Origin: JAKAGE01 sp964416665 | GTDB lineage: Bacteria > Patescibacteriota > Minisyncoccia > UBA6257 > 2-01-FULL-56-20 | Assembly: GCA_964416665.1 (NCBI GenBank) | Contig: CAYQFA010000012.1 | Span: 1 to 20,616, forward strand | DNA: 20,616 bases | Direction: 5' to 3' | Shown here: positions 13,535 to 19,364 of the stretch, piece by piece | Layout of the letters: each line of letters starts with the position of its first letter | Position numbering within the stretch: the stretch's first letter is position 1 | Notes under the pieces: generated by a model | What the model was told of the DNA's origin: nothing | Databases searched by the model: none | Seen by the model: the letters and a program-made list of their open reading frames with translations, nothing else | Position numbers and translations under genes: made by a program

Positions 13535-13864
13535 TTATTTTTCTTCCTCTATATTCTGCCCTGCAATCTCCTTAAAATCAATGTTCGTGTTCGCCCGATT
13601 CTCCTGCGGCGTGATCGCGCGCAAGTGTTTTGAAAGGGTGTTGTCGAGGCGAAGCACGACGATCTTGAACTTTCGCAGAAATTTGAGCAGAAAGTTATTG
13701 AATGCCGCATCGATCTTTTCCGGCATCTCCGAACTCGCCCACCTCTCGAACACGCTCTTCTCGACCGCAGTATCCTCGGCGATGCGCGGCAAGGCCTGTA
13801 CGGTCAAATACAGGACCGTGGCCAAGCACAGCATCAAAATGGTGGTAAAGATAAATTCGATCAT
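13535..13864 (-). CDS. Small single-pass membrane protein of unknown function
   Basis: 109 aa from the ATG at 13864 (a TTG three bases upstream is possible). One N-terminal hydrophobic segment (about residues 2-24, 'IEFIFTTILMLCLATVLYLTVQ') is followed by a cytoplasmic, charged, helical region with 'PEKIDAAFNNFLLKFLRKFKIVVLRLDNTLSKHLR' and an acidic end. Similar small membrane proteins are common beside tsf/rpsB in related genomes as far as I recall, but I cannot name a family. GAGG-like bases 5-6 nt upstream could act as ribosome site. A TATAAT at 13875-13880, over the tsf stop, may give an extra promoter, though no -35 is seen. It lies between tsf and tRNA-Tyr. Confidence 0.72.
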   Translation of the reverse strand: MIEFIFTTILMLCLATVLYLTVQALPRIAEDTAVEKSVFERWASSEMPEKIDAAFNNFLLKFLRKFKIVVLRLDNTLSKHLRAITPQENRANTNIDFKEIAGQNIEEEK

Positions 13865-13875
13865 CAATACCTCAA

Positions 13876-14337
13876 TTATACCTCAATACGGTAAAATTGC
13901 TTCACGGAAACATTCTCGCCGACTTTGGCGATCACTTCGCCGATGACGTCCTTCACCGTCCTCGACTCATCTTTTATGTACGGCTGAGCAAGAAGCTCTT
14001 CCACGTTCTCCGGCGCCGCAGCGGCGATATGCATCGCGACATCCTTGGCAAGGATGCGGAACGGCTCCGAGCGAACCACAAAATCCGTTTCGGCGCGAAG
14101 GTCCACCAGAACGCCGATGCGTTCATTGTGCACATACGACTGGACAAGACCGGCGCCCGTCTCGCGATCGGCGCGCTTCTCCACCTTCGCCAACCCTTTT
14201 TCATGAATGATCTTTATCGCCGCATCAAAATCGCCCTCAGCTTCGATGAGCGCCTTGCGGCAATCCATGACGCCGGCGCTCGTCAGCTCGCGCAATTTCT
14301 GTACCGCTTCCACCGTAACCTCTTTTGAATGTGCCAT
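13876..14337 (-). CDS. tsf: Elongation factor Ts, short form
   Basis: EF-Ts exchanges GDP for GTP on EF-Tu. The N-terminal UBA-like domain is intact (residues 6-50, 'VQKLRELTSAGVMDCRKALIEAEGDFDAAI'). The core contact motif 'ETDFVVRS' (83-90) contains the conserved Thr-Asp-Phe that inserts into EF-Tu. At 153 aa it is much shorter than E. coli EF-Ts (283) and shorter than Thermus EF-Ts (196), which works as a dimer. The second half of the core and the coiled coil are absent, with a single core subdomain present. It follows rpsB by 63 nt, the universal order. The start at 14337 gives 'MAHSKEVTVEAVQKLRELT', a normal N-terminus. Confidence 0.95.
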   Translation of the reverse strand: MAHSKEVTVEAVQKLRELTSAGVMDCRKALIEAEGDFDAAIKIIHEKGLAKVEKRADRETGAGLVQSYVHNERIGVLVDLRAETDFVVRSEPFRILAKDVAMHIAAAAPENVEELLAQPYIKDESRTVKDVIGEVIAKVGENVSVKQFYRIEV

Positions 14338-14400
14338 GATCGTTATCGTTGATAAAATACTTTTACTTTGTTAATTGATTTACGCCTTCACCGAACCTAT

Positions 14401-15207
14401 CTATGCCTTCGCGATCTCCGCCTTTGGCGCTTCCACTGCCGGAGCCGCCGCGGCAGCTGCCGCCACTGCCCTCGCCTTTTCCTTTATGCCCTCGTCAATC
14501 GCCTCTTCCATCTTTCCCAGAAACCATTCGATGCTTCGTTTCGCCTTGTCGTTGCCCGGCACGAGATAATCAATATCGTCGGGATTCGCATCAACGTTCG
14601 CGAGTGCCACGATCGGGATCTTCTTCACGATCGCTTCGGCGACCGCGGTCTTATGCAATATCGGATCGACGACGATCATGACATCCGGCGTCCGAGGCAT
14701 GTTCTCGAGACCGCCCATGAGTATGGTAAGCCGCTCCATCTCGCGCTCCATCTCCAGACGCTCCTTTTTGGTATATTTGCCGAGTGCGCCCGAAGCGATA
14801 TCGGTACGCAACTTCACCATATGCTCAACACGCTTTGAAATGTTCCCGAAGTTGGTGATCGCGCCGCCCACCCAACGCATCGTCACATAAGGAAGCTTGA
14901 ACTTCTCGGCGATCTTTTTGATGCCTTCCTCCGATCCGGCCGCAGTACCAACCAAAAGGACCAAAGCGCCATTCTTCACTTTTTCTTTCACGAACGCTGC
15001 AGCTTCCTGAACAAGCTCCTCCGATTTCTTGAGGTTGATGAGCTCGATGCCGCCGCGATTGCCGAGCACGAACTGCTTCATCTTCGGATTCGTCTTGCTC
15101 TTCTTGCGGCCATAGAAAACACCCGCCTCCATCATTTCGCGAGATGCTTCGGCCGGGTACCCTGACTGCTGATTATTTTCCGTTGGGGTCAATATTTCGT
15201 CTGACAT
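14401..15207 (-). CDS. rpsB: 30S ribosomal protein S2
   Basis: 268 aa. Family motifs present: 'MMEAGVFYGRKKSKTNPKMKQFVLG' near the N-terminus (S2 'LLEAGVHFGHQTRRWNPKM'), 'VTMRWVGGAITNF' (S2 'RWLGGTLTNF'), 'PDVMIVVDPILHKTAVAEA' and 'IPIVALANVDANPDDIDYLVPGND'. A low-complexity Ala/Pro-rich C-terminal tail is added. The S2 His of 'GVHFGH' is replaced ('GVFYGR'). The frame reaches 15252, but the ATG at 15207 is preferred because a strong promoter ends 9 nt before it. S2 binds the 30S near the platform and is normally auto-regulated with tsf; a long hairpin overlaps the promoter here. Confidence 0.97.
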   Translation of the reverse strand: MSDEILTPTENNQQSGYPAEASREMMEAGVFYGRKKSKTNPKMKQFVLGNRGGIELINLKKSEELVQEAAAFVKEKVKNGALVLLVGTAAGSEEGIKKIAEKFKLPYVTMRWVGGAITNFGNISKRVEHMVKLRTDIASGALGKYTKKERLEMEREMERLTILMGGLENMPRTPDVMIVVDPILHKTAVAEAIVKKIPIVALANVDANPDDIDYLVPGNDKAKRSIEWFLGKMEEAIDEGIKEKARAVAAAAAAAPAVEAPKAEIAKA

Positions 15208-15216
15208 ATGGAAGAT

Positions 15217-15246
15217 ATTGTAGCAAAGATGTTGGCTATCCGTCAA
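15217..15246 (-). promoter_or_regulatory. rpsB: rpsB-tsf promoter
   Basis: On the minus strand: -35 TTGACG (15241-15246), an 18-nt spacer and -10 TACAAT (15217-15222), 9 nt before the ATG at 15207. The leader would be about 0-3 nt. The -35 lies inside one arm of the 15232-15332 inverted repeat. Confidence 0.7.
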
Positions 15247-15332
15247 ATGCACAGCAATACTCCTTTTGAAACCTACCGCGAATACGCAACGGTCTCAAAA
15301 GGAGCATTGCTATGCATTCGGTGAATAGCCAA
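15232..15332. repeat. 101-nt imperfect inverted repeat upstream of rpsB
   Basis: A 38-nt left arm (15232-15269) pairs with the right arm (15295-15332) with four mismatches and two G:U pairs. The loop is 25 nt, and within it ACCG and CGGT can pair again. No U-tract follows on either strand, so it is not a typical terminator. The left arm covers the rpsB -35 box. Confidence 0.8.
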
Positions 15333-15340
15333 ATAAGTCA

Positions 15341-15382
15341 ATAAATCAAAAGCCATTCCTTCGGGAATGGCTTTTGATTTAT
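15341..15382. terminator. 19-bp hairpin with UUCG loop, bidirectional terminator
   Basis: 15341-15359 pairs perfectly with 15364-15382 around TTCG. On the plus strand the loop is C(UUCG)G, an extra-stable tetraloop. T-rich stretches lie in both outer arms. It separates the tRNA-like gene from the rpsB unit. Confidence 0.75.
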
Positions 15383-15386
15383 CTTC

Positions 15387-15535
15387 GTGGTGAAGGGCAC
15401 CACGCCTTCTTGCCAGTTGTAGTATCCATAATACGCAAATTTTTATGGATGTCAATTCGTGGCCAATGGTGGACTGGCGGAGAATCGAACTCCGAATTGC
15501 CAACTGGCAAGAAGGCTGTGATACCTTTTCACCAC
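15387..15535. repeat. Inverted partial duplication of the tRNA-like gene
   Basis: GCCTTCTTGCCAGTTG (15404-15419) is the exact reverse complement of 15501-15516, and GTGGTGAA (15387-15394) of 15528-15535. The spacing between the two blocks differs by 2 nt. The right copies are the D-arm and anticodon arm of the tRNA-like gene. The left copy also contains a perfect 7-bp hairpin (15386-15392 with 15398-15404). Confidence 0.85.
15424..15450. repeat. Small inverted repeat between the two copies
   Basis: ATCCATAA (15424-15431) pairs with TTATGGAT (15443-15450) around an 11-nt A/T-rich loop. It lies in the 3' trailer of the tRNA-like gene and could help bring the two inverted copies together. Confidence 0.5.
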
Positions 15536-15541
15536 CAGCCC
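15467..15541 (-). tRNA. tRNA-like gene, Gly(GCC)/Ala(UGC)-type, with abnormal anticodon arm
   Basis: Acceptor GGGCTGG pairs with CCAGTCC, including G3:U70, followed by A73 and an encoded CCA. T8 is present. The D-arm is GTGA-AAAGGTA-TCAC with A14, G18G19 and A21. The T-arm is CGGAG-TTCGATT-CTCCG. All of these are canonical. Only the anticodon arm is off. The best fold is GCCTT/TTGGC with three G:C pairs, two U:U mismatches and an 8-nt loop CTTGCCAG; a 7-nt loop gives an even worse stem. The loop could present GCC (Gly) or UGC (Ala). It may be an unusual functional tRNA, a decaying copy, or a regulatory tRNA mimic. No clear promoter is seen. Confidence 0.6.
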
Positions 15542-15593
15542 CATTGACCCGTGAAGTCTAATGCGCAAGCCATCAAGAAAAGATTAAAAGAAT

Positions 15594-15621
15594 AGGAGGG
15601 GGTGGTCATTTACCCCCTCCT
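15594..15621 (-). terminator. Terminator overlapping the stop of the 85-aa gene
   Basis: A G/C-rich stem of 9-10 bp (15594-15603 with 15612-15621) has an 8-nt loop containing the TGA stop. On the minus strand it is followed by a T-rich run (TATTCTTTTAATCTTTTC). Confidence 0.7.
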
Positions 15622-15863
15622 GGATGAGGTTCCCGCCCGTGCGGGTAGACCTGTTTGTTGCCAAGCGTGAGTTTTATTCCGCCGGCTTGGGTAAATCGCT
15701 CGACGGTCAAGCGATTCGGAATGCCGAGCGTATACTTGGCATGCGCGAGTGCCGTGCATCGCGAGGATGCTCGGAAGGACTTCTCGATGATTTTGCCGGC
15801 CTCTGAATAGGTCAACATGTAGTTGTGTCTGCGGAACGCAGAACCTGTTTCTGCCGTCAACAT
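15606..15863 (-). CDS. Small protein of unknown function (85 aa)
   Basis: I do not recognise this basic 85-aa protein. It has no membrane segment or signal peptide. A helical first half ('YSEAGKIIEKSFRASSRCTALAHAKYTLG') is followed by a probable beta part ('LTVERFTQAGGIKLTLGNKQVY') and a Pro/Gly/His-rich end. It is likely real because GGAGGA stands 8 nt before the ATG, the strongest ribosome site in the window, and because a terminator starts at its stop codon. It follows mraY by 60 nt and may share its transcript. Its strong Shine-Dalgarno sets it apart from its neighbours, which could point to a different origin or a need for high translation. Confidence 0.6.
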   Translation of the reverse strand: MLTAETGSAFRRHNYMLTYSEAGKIIEKSFRASSRCTALAHAKYTLGIPNRLTVERFTQAGGIKLTLGNKQVYPHGREPHPGGGK

Positions 15864-15871
15864 AAAACAGT

Positions 15872-15877
15872 TCCTCC
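15872..15877 (-). promoter_or_regulatory. Strong ribosome-binding site of the 85-aa gene
   Basis: GGAGGA on the minus strand, 8 nt before the ATG at 15863. It fixes the start and is unusual in this window, where most genes lack a Shine-Dalgarno. Confidence 0.75.
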
Positions 15878-15923
15878 CACCGCCAGTTTAGGAAAGATGT
15901 CTTATAAAATCAAATTTCAACAA

Positions 15924-16976
15924 CTATCGCGACAAAAAGAATATGATCAGCCCGAGCGCGCAGAAAATGGCCGAGATGATCCAGGCGCGCATGGTGACCT
16001 GTGACTCCGGCCAGCCGATCGCCTCGAAATGGTGATGGATCGGCGTGGAGCGGAATATCTTTTTCTTGCGGCATTTTTTTGATATAAGCTGGACGATCAC
16101 CGATAGCGATTCGATCACGAGAATGATGGCGAAAAACGGCAGGATGAGCGTGGTGTTGGTAAGCATCGCGATGACGCCGATCGTCACACCGAGCGCCATG
16201 GAGCCGGTGTCGCCCATGATGAACTTCGCGGGATAGATATTGAACCACAGGAAGGCGAGCAACGCGCCGATCACGGCGCCGCCGAACGCCGCAAGATCAT
16301 AACGGTGGAGGACGAAGGCGACGGTGGTAAGGGCGATGAAGGCAAAAAGTGAAACGCCGCCCAGGAGACCATCGAGCCCGTCGGTCTCGTTCGCGGAAAA
16401 TGCGGTCGCGAAGATGATGAAAATGAAAATGGGAATGTACCACCAGCCGATCGTCACGCTGCCGACGAACGGTATGGAAAGCACGTCCCAGCCGAGGCGG
16501 AAGTAGAACCACCATGCGCCGACGAGCGCCACGAGGAAGTAAAGGATCGATTTATGCCGGATCTGCAATCCCCCTCCGGCGGCACCGCCGATCTTTAAAA
16601 CGCCCAACCAGTCATCGAGGAAGCCGAGCAACGCGGCGATGAGCATGGCCGCGAGCGGCAAATAAGTTTCGGCGCGATCGATAAAGTTGAAATAATGCCA
16701 GACGCCACCAAAAAGATGATTTAAAAGATCGAAGATGATCGCAAGGCCGATCACCGTCGCCCAGATGATGACACCGGCGCCCGTAGGAGTTCCCGCCTTG
16801 TCTTTGTGCAAATTTTGGAAGATCGGAGTGTTGGGATCGTTCCGAAGCTGCTTTCCGAATTTATATTTTTTTAAGAAATTGAACCAAAGCGGAGTGATGA
16901 GCAAAGCGACCAAAAATGCGATGGCCGCGATGATCGTAACGCGAATGGTCTGGCTGATAAGCAGGGAGTGGGTCAT
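15924..16976 (-). CDS. mraY: Phospho-N-acetylmuramoyl-pentapeptide transferase MraY
   Basis: 350-aa polytopic inner-membrane enzyme that joins phospho-MurNAc-pentapeptide to undecaprenyl phosphate, making lipid I. Motifs: 'HKDKAGTPTGAG' (57-68), the Asp pair of 'DDWLG' (121-125), 'NETDGLDGL' (196-204), 'IMGDTGSMALG' (253-263) and the histidine motif 'PIHHHFE' (312-318). About ten hydrophobic segments are seen. HHHFE and the N-terminal KDKAGTPT distinguish it from WecA-like transferases. The frame begins at 16997, but the ATG at 16976 overlaps the dacA TGA by 4 nt (ATGA) and gives the normal N-terminus. It is the last envelope gene of the scpA-scpB-dacA-mraY unit; in many bacteria mraY sits in the dcw cluster instead. 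Confidence 0.97.
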   Translation of the reverse strand: MTHSLLISQTIRVTIIAAIAFLVALLITPLWFNFLKKYKFGKQLRNDPNTPIFQNLHKDKAGTPTGAGVIIWATVIGLAIIFDLLNHLFGGVWHYFNFIDRAETYLPLAAMLIAALLGFLDDWLGVLKIGGAAGGGLQIRHKSILYFLVALVGAWWFYFRLGWDVLSIPFVGSVTIGWWYIPIFIFIIFATAFSANETDGLDGLLGGVSLFAFIALTTVAFVLHRYDLAAFGGAVIGALLAFLWFNIYPAKFIMGDTGSMALGVTIGVIAMLTNTTLILPFFAIILVIESLSVIVQLISKKCRKKKIFRSTPIHHHFEAIGWPESQVTMRAWIISAIFCALGLIIFFLSR

Positions 16977-17941
16977 CGATAGTTCATAGTAAACCAATTA
17001 AGCAATTTTGTCGTGTCACCGAAGCGATCGGCCACGCCAAGGACGATGATGAGCACGGGATTCCCGTGATAGTTGAATATCGAGAGAAGATTATCCTCCG
17101 CCTCGTTGGTATACCCCGTCTTACCGCCGATAAAATTCGCCTGACCGGCAAAGTCGTTGATGCTCTTCACGTCATATCTTTTACCCGAGCTTTGATCGGT
17201 GATGGTCGTTTCCGGCGTACGCGTGATGGCAAAAATCTGCGGATAGTCATTATAGATGTGCTGGGCAAGGATCATCAGATCGTGAGCGCTCGATTCATTG
17301 GCCGAGGAGAGGCCGGACGGATCGTCGAAATATGTGTTTGTCATCCCCCACGCTTGCGCGCGCTGGTTCATCTCCGCCACGAACACCGCGCGACCGTAAT
17401 AGGTCGCCATCGCCTCGGCGGCGACATTGCTCGACGGCATAAGCATCACGTGCAGCAGGTCATTCACGGTATAGGTTCCGTTCACCACCAGTGTTCCCTC
17501 TTGCGGATAGACGGCGAACATCTGCGGCGTGATCGTGATCCTGGTGCTCGTGCTCAAATGGTCGAGCACGATGGTCGCCGTCATAAGCTTGGTGATCGAG
17601 GCCGTCGGCCAACGGACGTTTTGATCGGTCGCGGCGATGACGATGCCGTTCGTAAGATCGGCGACAAGCGACGCATGCTGCGAGAAACCCGGCACCTGCG
17701 TGGTCTGCGTACGCGAGAAAACCGAGCCGGCGATATCCGCTTCGCCGGAATAGGACGCCGTGGAATCCGGAGCGACACCGTCGTCGCTATTAAGTACTGA
17801 CGTTTGTGAGCTGGCGACGGAAGAGATCGTGCTCGATACGTTGTTGGGCGCACTGGAAATGGTGGGGTACAAAAACCGCGTGAAGATGGCTGCGGCGATA
17901 ATTACGATTAAAAACAATACCTTTTGATAGTTTTTTTCCAT
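16973..17941 (-). CDS. dacA: D-alanyl-D-alanine carboxypeptidase (PBP5/DacA family, S11)
   Basis: 322-aa serine peptidase that trims the terminal D-Ala from peptidoglycan stem peptides outside the membrane. An N-terminal hydrophobic segment (about 8-25) acts as signal or anchor. A Ser/Thr-rich linker (about 28-80) follows, then the penicillin-binding domain with all three motifs: SITK (115-118, nucleophile Ser115), SSN (170-172) and KTG (274-276, 'GGKTGYTNEAEDN'). The domain ends shortly after; the C-terminal beta domain and amphipathic anchor of PBP5 are missing, so the N-terminal helix is probably the anchor. AAGG precedes the ATG at 17941 by about 5 nt. It lies 22 nt after scpB and overlaps mraY. 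Confidence 0.95.
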   Translation of the reverse strand: MEKNYQKVLFLIVIIAAAIFTRFLYPTISSAPNNVSSTISSVASSQTSVLNSDDGVAPDSTASYSGEADIAGSVFSRTQTTQVPGFSQHASLVADLTNGIVIAATDQNVRWPTASITKLMTATIVLDHLSTSTRITITPQMFAVYPQEGTLVVNGTYTVNDLLHVMLMPSSNVAAEAMATYYGRAVFVAEMNQRAQAWGMTNTYFDDPSGLSSANESSAHDLMILAQHIYNDYPQIFAITRTPETTITDQSSGKRYDVKSINDFAGQANFIGGKTGYTNEAEDNLLSIFNYHGNPVLIIVLGVADRFGDTTKLLNWFTMNYR

Positions 17942-17963
17942 AGAACCTTCATTTTCAGGACCG

Positions 17964-18533
17964 CTAAGCTCCCGGTGGCGACGGCGGCTGTTGCACCTCG
18001 AAGACCTTCAACAACTCCTGGAATTTCTCATATTGCGGCAACTCTTCCCTTTCTTTTATCCCAAGATGTTTTATGAGATCGAACGTCGGGCGGTAAAGGA
18101 ACGTCGCCGGGTGCGCCGGATCGGCGAACCGCTCAACGAGTCCGCGGATCATCAAACTGCGAAGGATGACGATCGAGTTCACGCCGCGAAGATATTCAAG
18201 TTTTGCGCGCGAGATCGGCCCAAGATACGCAACAATGGAGAGCGCCTCCAGGCTGGCGGCGGACAGATCTTCCGAGATCTCCTCCTTCACAAAACTTTCG
18301 AGTATCGAATTGAATTCCGGCTTAGTGGCAAGCTGGATCTTTTCGCGGTCCGAGATCACTTGCAGACCCCGGTTCTCCTGCTCAAGCTGGGTTTTTAGTT
18401 CGTTGACCAATGCATCTACCGCTTCTTTTTCAATGCCCAACACCGAAGCTATTTTATTATACGTGAGCGGCTCGCCGTGTATAAAAAGGAGGGCTTCAAA
18501 TGCGGCGAGGTTGTTCTTATCATTGTCGCTCAT
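17964..18533 (-). CDS. scpB: Segregation and condensation protein ScpB
   Basis: The 189-aa kleisin-associated protein binds ScpA and, with SMC, forms the condensin that organises the nucleoid. Its two winged-helix domains can be followed: 'FEALLFIHGEPLTYNKIASVLGIEKEAVDALVNELK' (residues 9-47) and 'LSAASLEALSIVAYLGPISRAKLEYLRGVNSIVILRSLMIRGLVE' (about 94-138), with 'LYRPTFDLIKHLGI' following. These match the family ('LSxAaLETLAIIAYrQPITRxEIExIRGV'). The C-terminus is a short Pro-rich tail. Its ATG overlaps the scpA TGA by 4 nt, so the two are made together as complex partners. Confidence 0.95.
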   Translation of the reverse strand: MSDNDKNNLAAFEALLFIHGEPLTYNKIASVLGIEKEAVDALVNELKTQLEQENRGLQVISDREKIQLATKPEFNSILESFVKEEISEDLSAASLEALSIVAYLGPISRAKLEYLRGVNSIVILRSLMIRGLVERFADPAHPATFLYRPTFDLIKHLGIKEREELPQYEKFQELLKVFEVQQPPSPPGA

Positions 18534-19288
18534 TTTTTCTTCACCATTATATCAGAAAATGCGTCCATTTGCTCAAGGAGCACCAATTGTTCGCGGGCAA
18601 GATGTAAAAGCGCAAGGAAAACGACGATCATCTCGCCGCGCGATTTCTCGCCCGACAGTTCTTTGAAATGCATATCCCCTTCTTTCTGGATGCGTCCGAG
18701 CACTTCGGAGATCTTCTCCTCGAGCGTGACGATCTTCTCTTTTATTGTCTCCGTATCAAGCTCGTACGTCTTCATCGTATCCAAAATACCGGCAAGCGCG
18801 GCATGCATGTTCTCCACGCTCAAATTTCTTCCCGGATAAAAGAATGTCTGGCCGGGCGCAAGGCCAACCCCTTTGCCGACAAGATAAGGGCGGCTGTACG
18901 ATTTATGGCTCTCGTGCCAAAGCTCATTAATGATCCGCATTGCCGGTTTTATCTCCTGATAGATCTTGAGCCGCGCCTCGAGATCTTTGATATCCGCCTC
19001 TTCCTCTTCGGTAAGTTCAAGTCCCGGCAACAAATATTTCGATTTCAAAAAGATAAGACGGCTTGCAATCGAAACAAAATCCGCAAGCAAACGCAGATCG
19101 GCGCGAAAGGCGTCCTCGGTCTTTTCCGCTGCACCGATCGCGCTTTTCAGATCCTCAAGATAGTGCAAAAAACCGTCGGTCACTTTCGCAAGACTGACGT
19201 CGTTGATATCCAATTTTTCCGCCTCGATCAGTTCAAGGAGTTTCTCGAGCGGCCCCTTGAATTCGCCAACTTGAAGTTCGTATTGCAT
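18530..19288 (-). CDS. scpA: Segregation and condensation protein ScpA (kleisin)
   Basis: 252 aa. The N-terminus 'MQYELQVGEFKGPLEKLLELIEAEKLDINDVSLAKVTDGFLHYL' is the classic ScpA signature (family 'FEGPLDLLLHLIxxxxxDIxDIPI'). A conserved helix follows with 'FVSIASRLIFLKSKYLLPG' and a linker rich in acidic residues. The C-terminal winged helix that closes the SMC ring starts near 'EEKISEVLGRIQKEGDMHFKEL' and contains 'VVFLALLHLAREQLVLLEQ'. The start at 19288 is the family start. It is the first gene of its operon, divergent from dnaX. The leader of about 40 nt is CA/CG-rich with no Shine-Dalgarno. Confidence 0.95.
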   Translation of the reverse strand: MQYELQVGEFKGPLEKLLELIEAEKLDINDVSLAKVTDGFLHYLEDLKSAIGAAEKTEDAFRADLRLLADFVSIASRLIFLKSKYLLPGLELTEEEEADIKDLEARLKIYQEIKPAMRIINELWHESHKSYSRPYLVGKGVGLAPGQTFFYPGRNLSVENMHAALAGILDTMKTYELDTETIKEKIVTLEEKISEVLGRIQKEGDMHFKELSGEKSRGEMIVVFLALLHLAREQLVLLEQMDAFSDIMVKKK

Positions 19289-19319
19289 AGATCGTTGTCG
19301 CGCGTGTCGTCGTGTCGTG

Positions 19320-19348
19320 TTGTTGCTTACCCCTTCATCATATATAAT
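19320..19348 (+). promoter_or_regulatory. dnaX: dnaX promoter (leaderless layout)
   Basis: -10 TATAAT (19343-19348) is a full consensus match and ends 7 nt before the dnaX ATG. The -35 is weak (TTGTTG, 19320-19325, 17-nt spacer). The -10 directly abuts the opposite-strand scpA -10. Confidence 0.6.
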
Positions 19349-19364
19349 TATCGCAATGGCACAA
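19337..19364 (-). promoter_or_regulatory. scpA: scpA promoter, overlapping the dnaX start
   Basis: On the minus strand: -35 TTGTGC (19359-19364, inside dnaX codons 2-3), a 16-nt spacer and -10 TATGAT (19337-19342). Start is expected near 19330, giving a leader of about 41 nt. Confidence 0.5.

Noticed and set aside
15387..15535. Insertion sequence or MITE with terminal inverted repeats
   Set aside because: The inverted copies lack a clear target-site duplication and the right copy is part of a tRNA-like gene; kept as an inverted duplication, with a foldback element only as an alternative.
15380..15900. tmRNA, because of the CCA-encoding 3' end with CTCCGCCAGTCCACCA-like sequence
   Set aside because: A complete D-arm and 5' acceptor strand lie within 75 nt, no tag reading frame or matching 5' tmRNA end exists upstream, and the region upstream is an independent small gene with terminator.
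16973..17800. 244-aa plus-strand frame (17066-17800) antisense to dacA
   Set aside because: dacA has all three catalytic motifs in the other frame; the antisense frame is low-complexity His/Arg-rich and unsupported.
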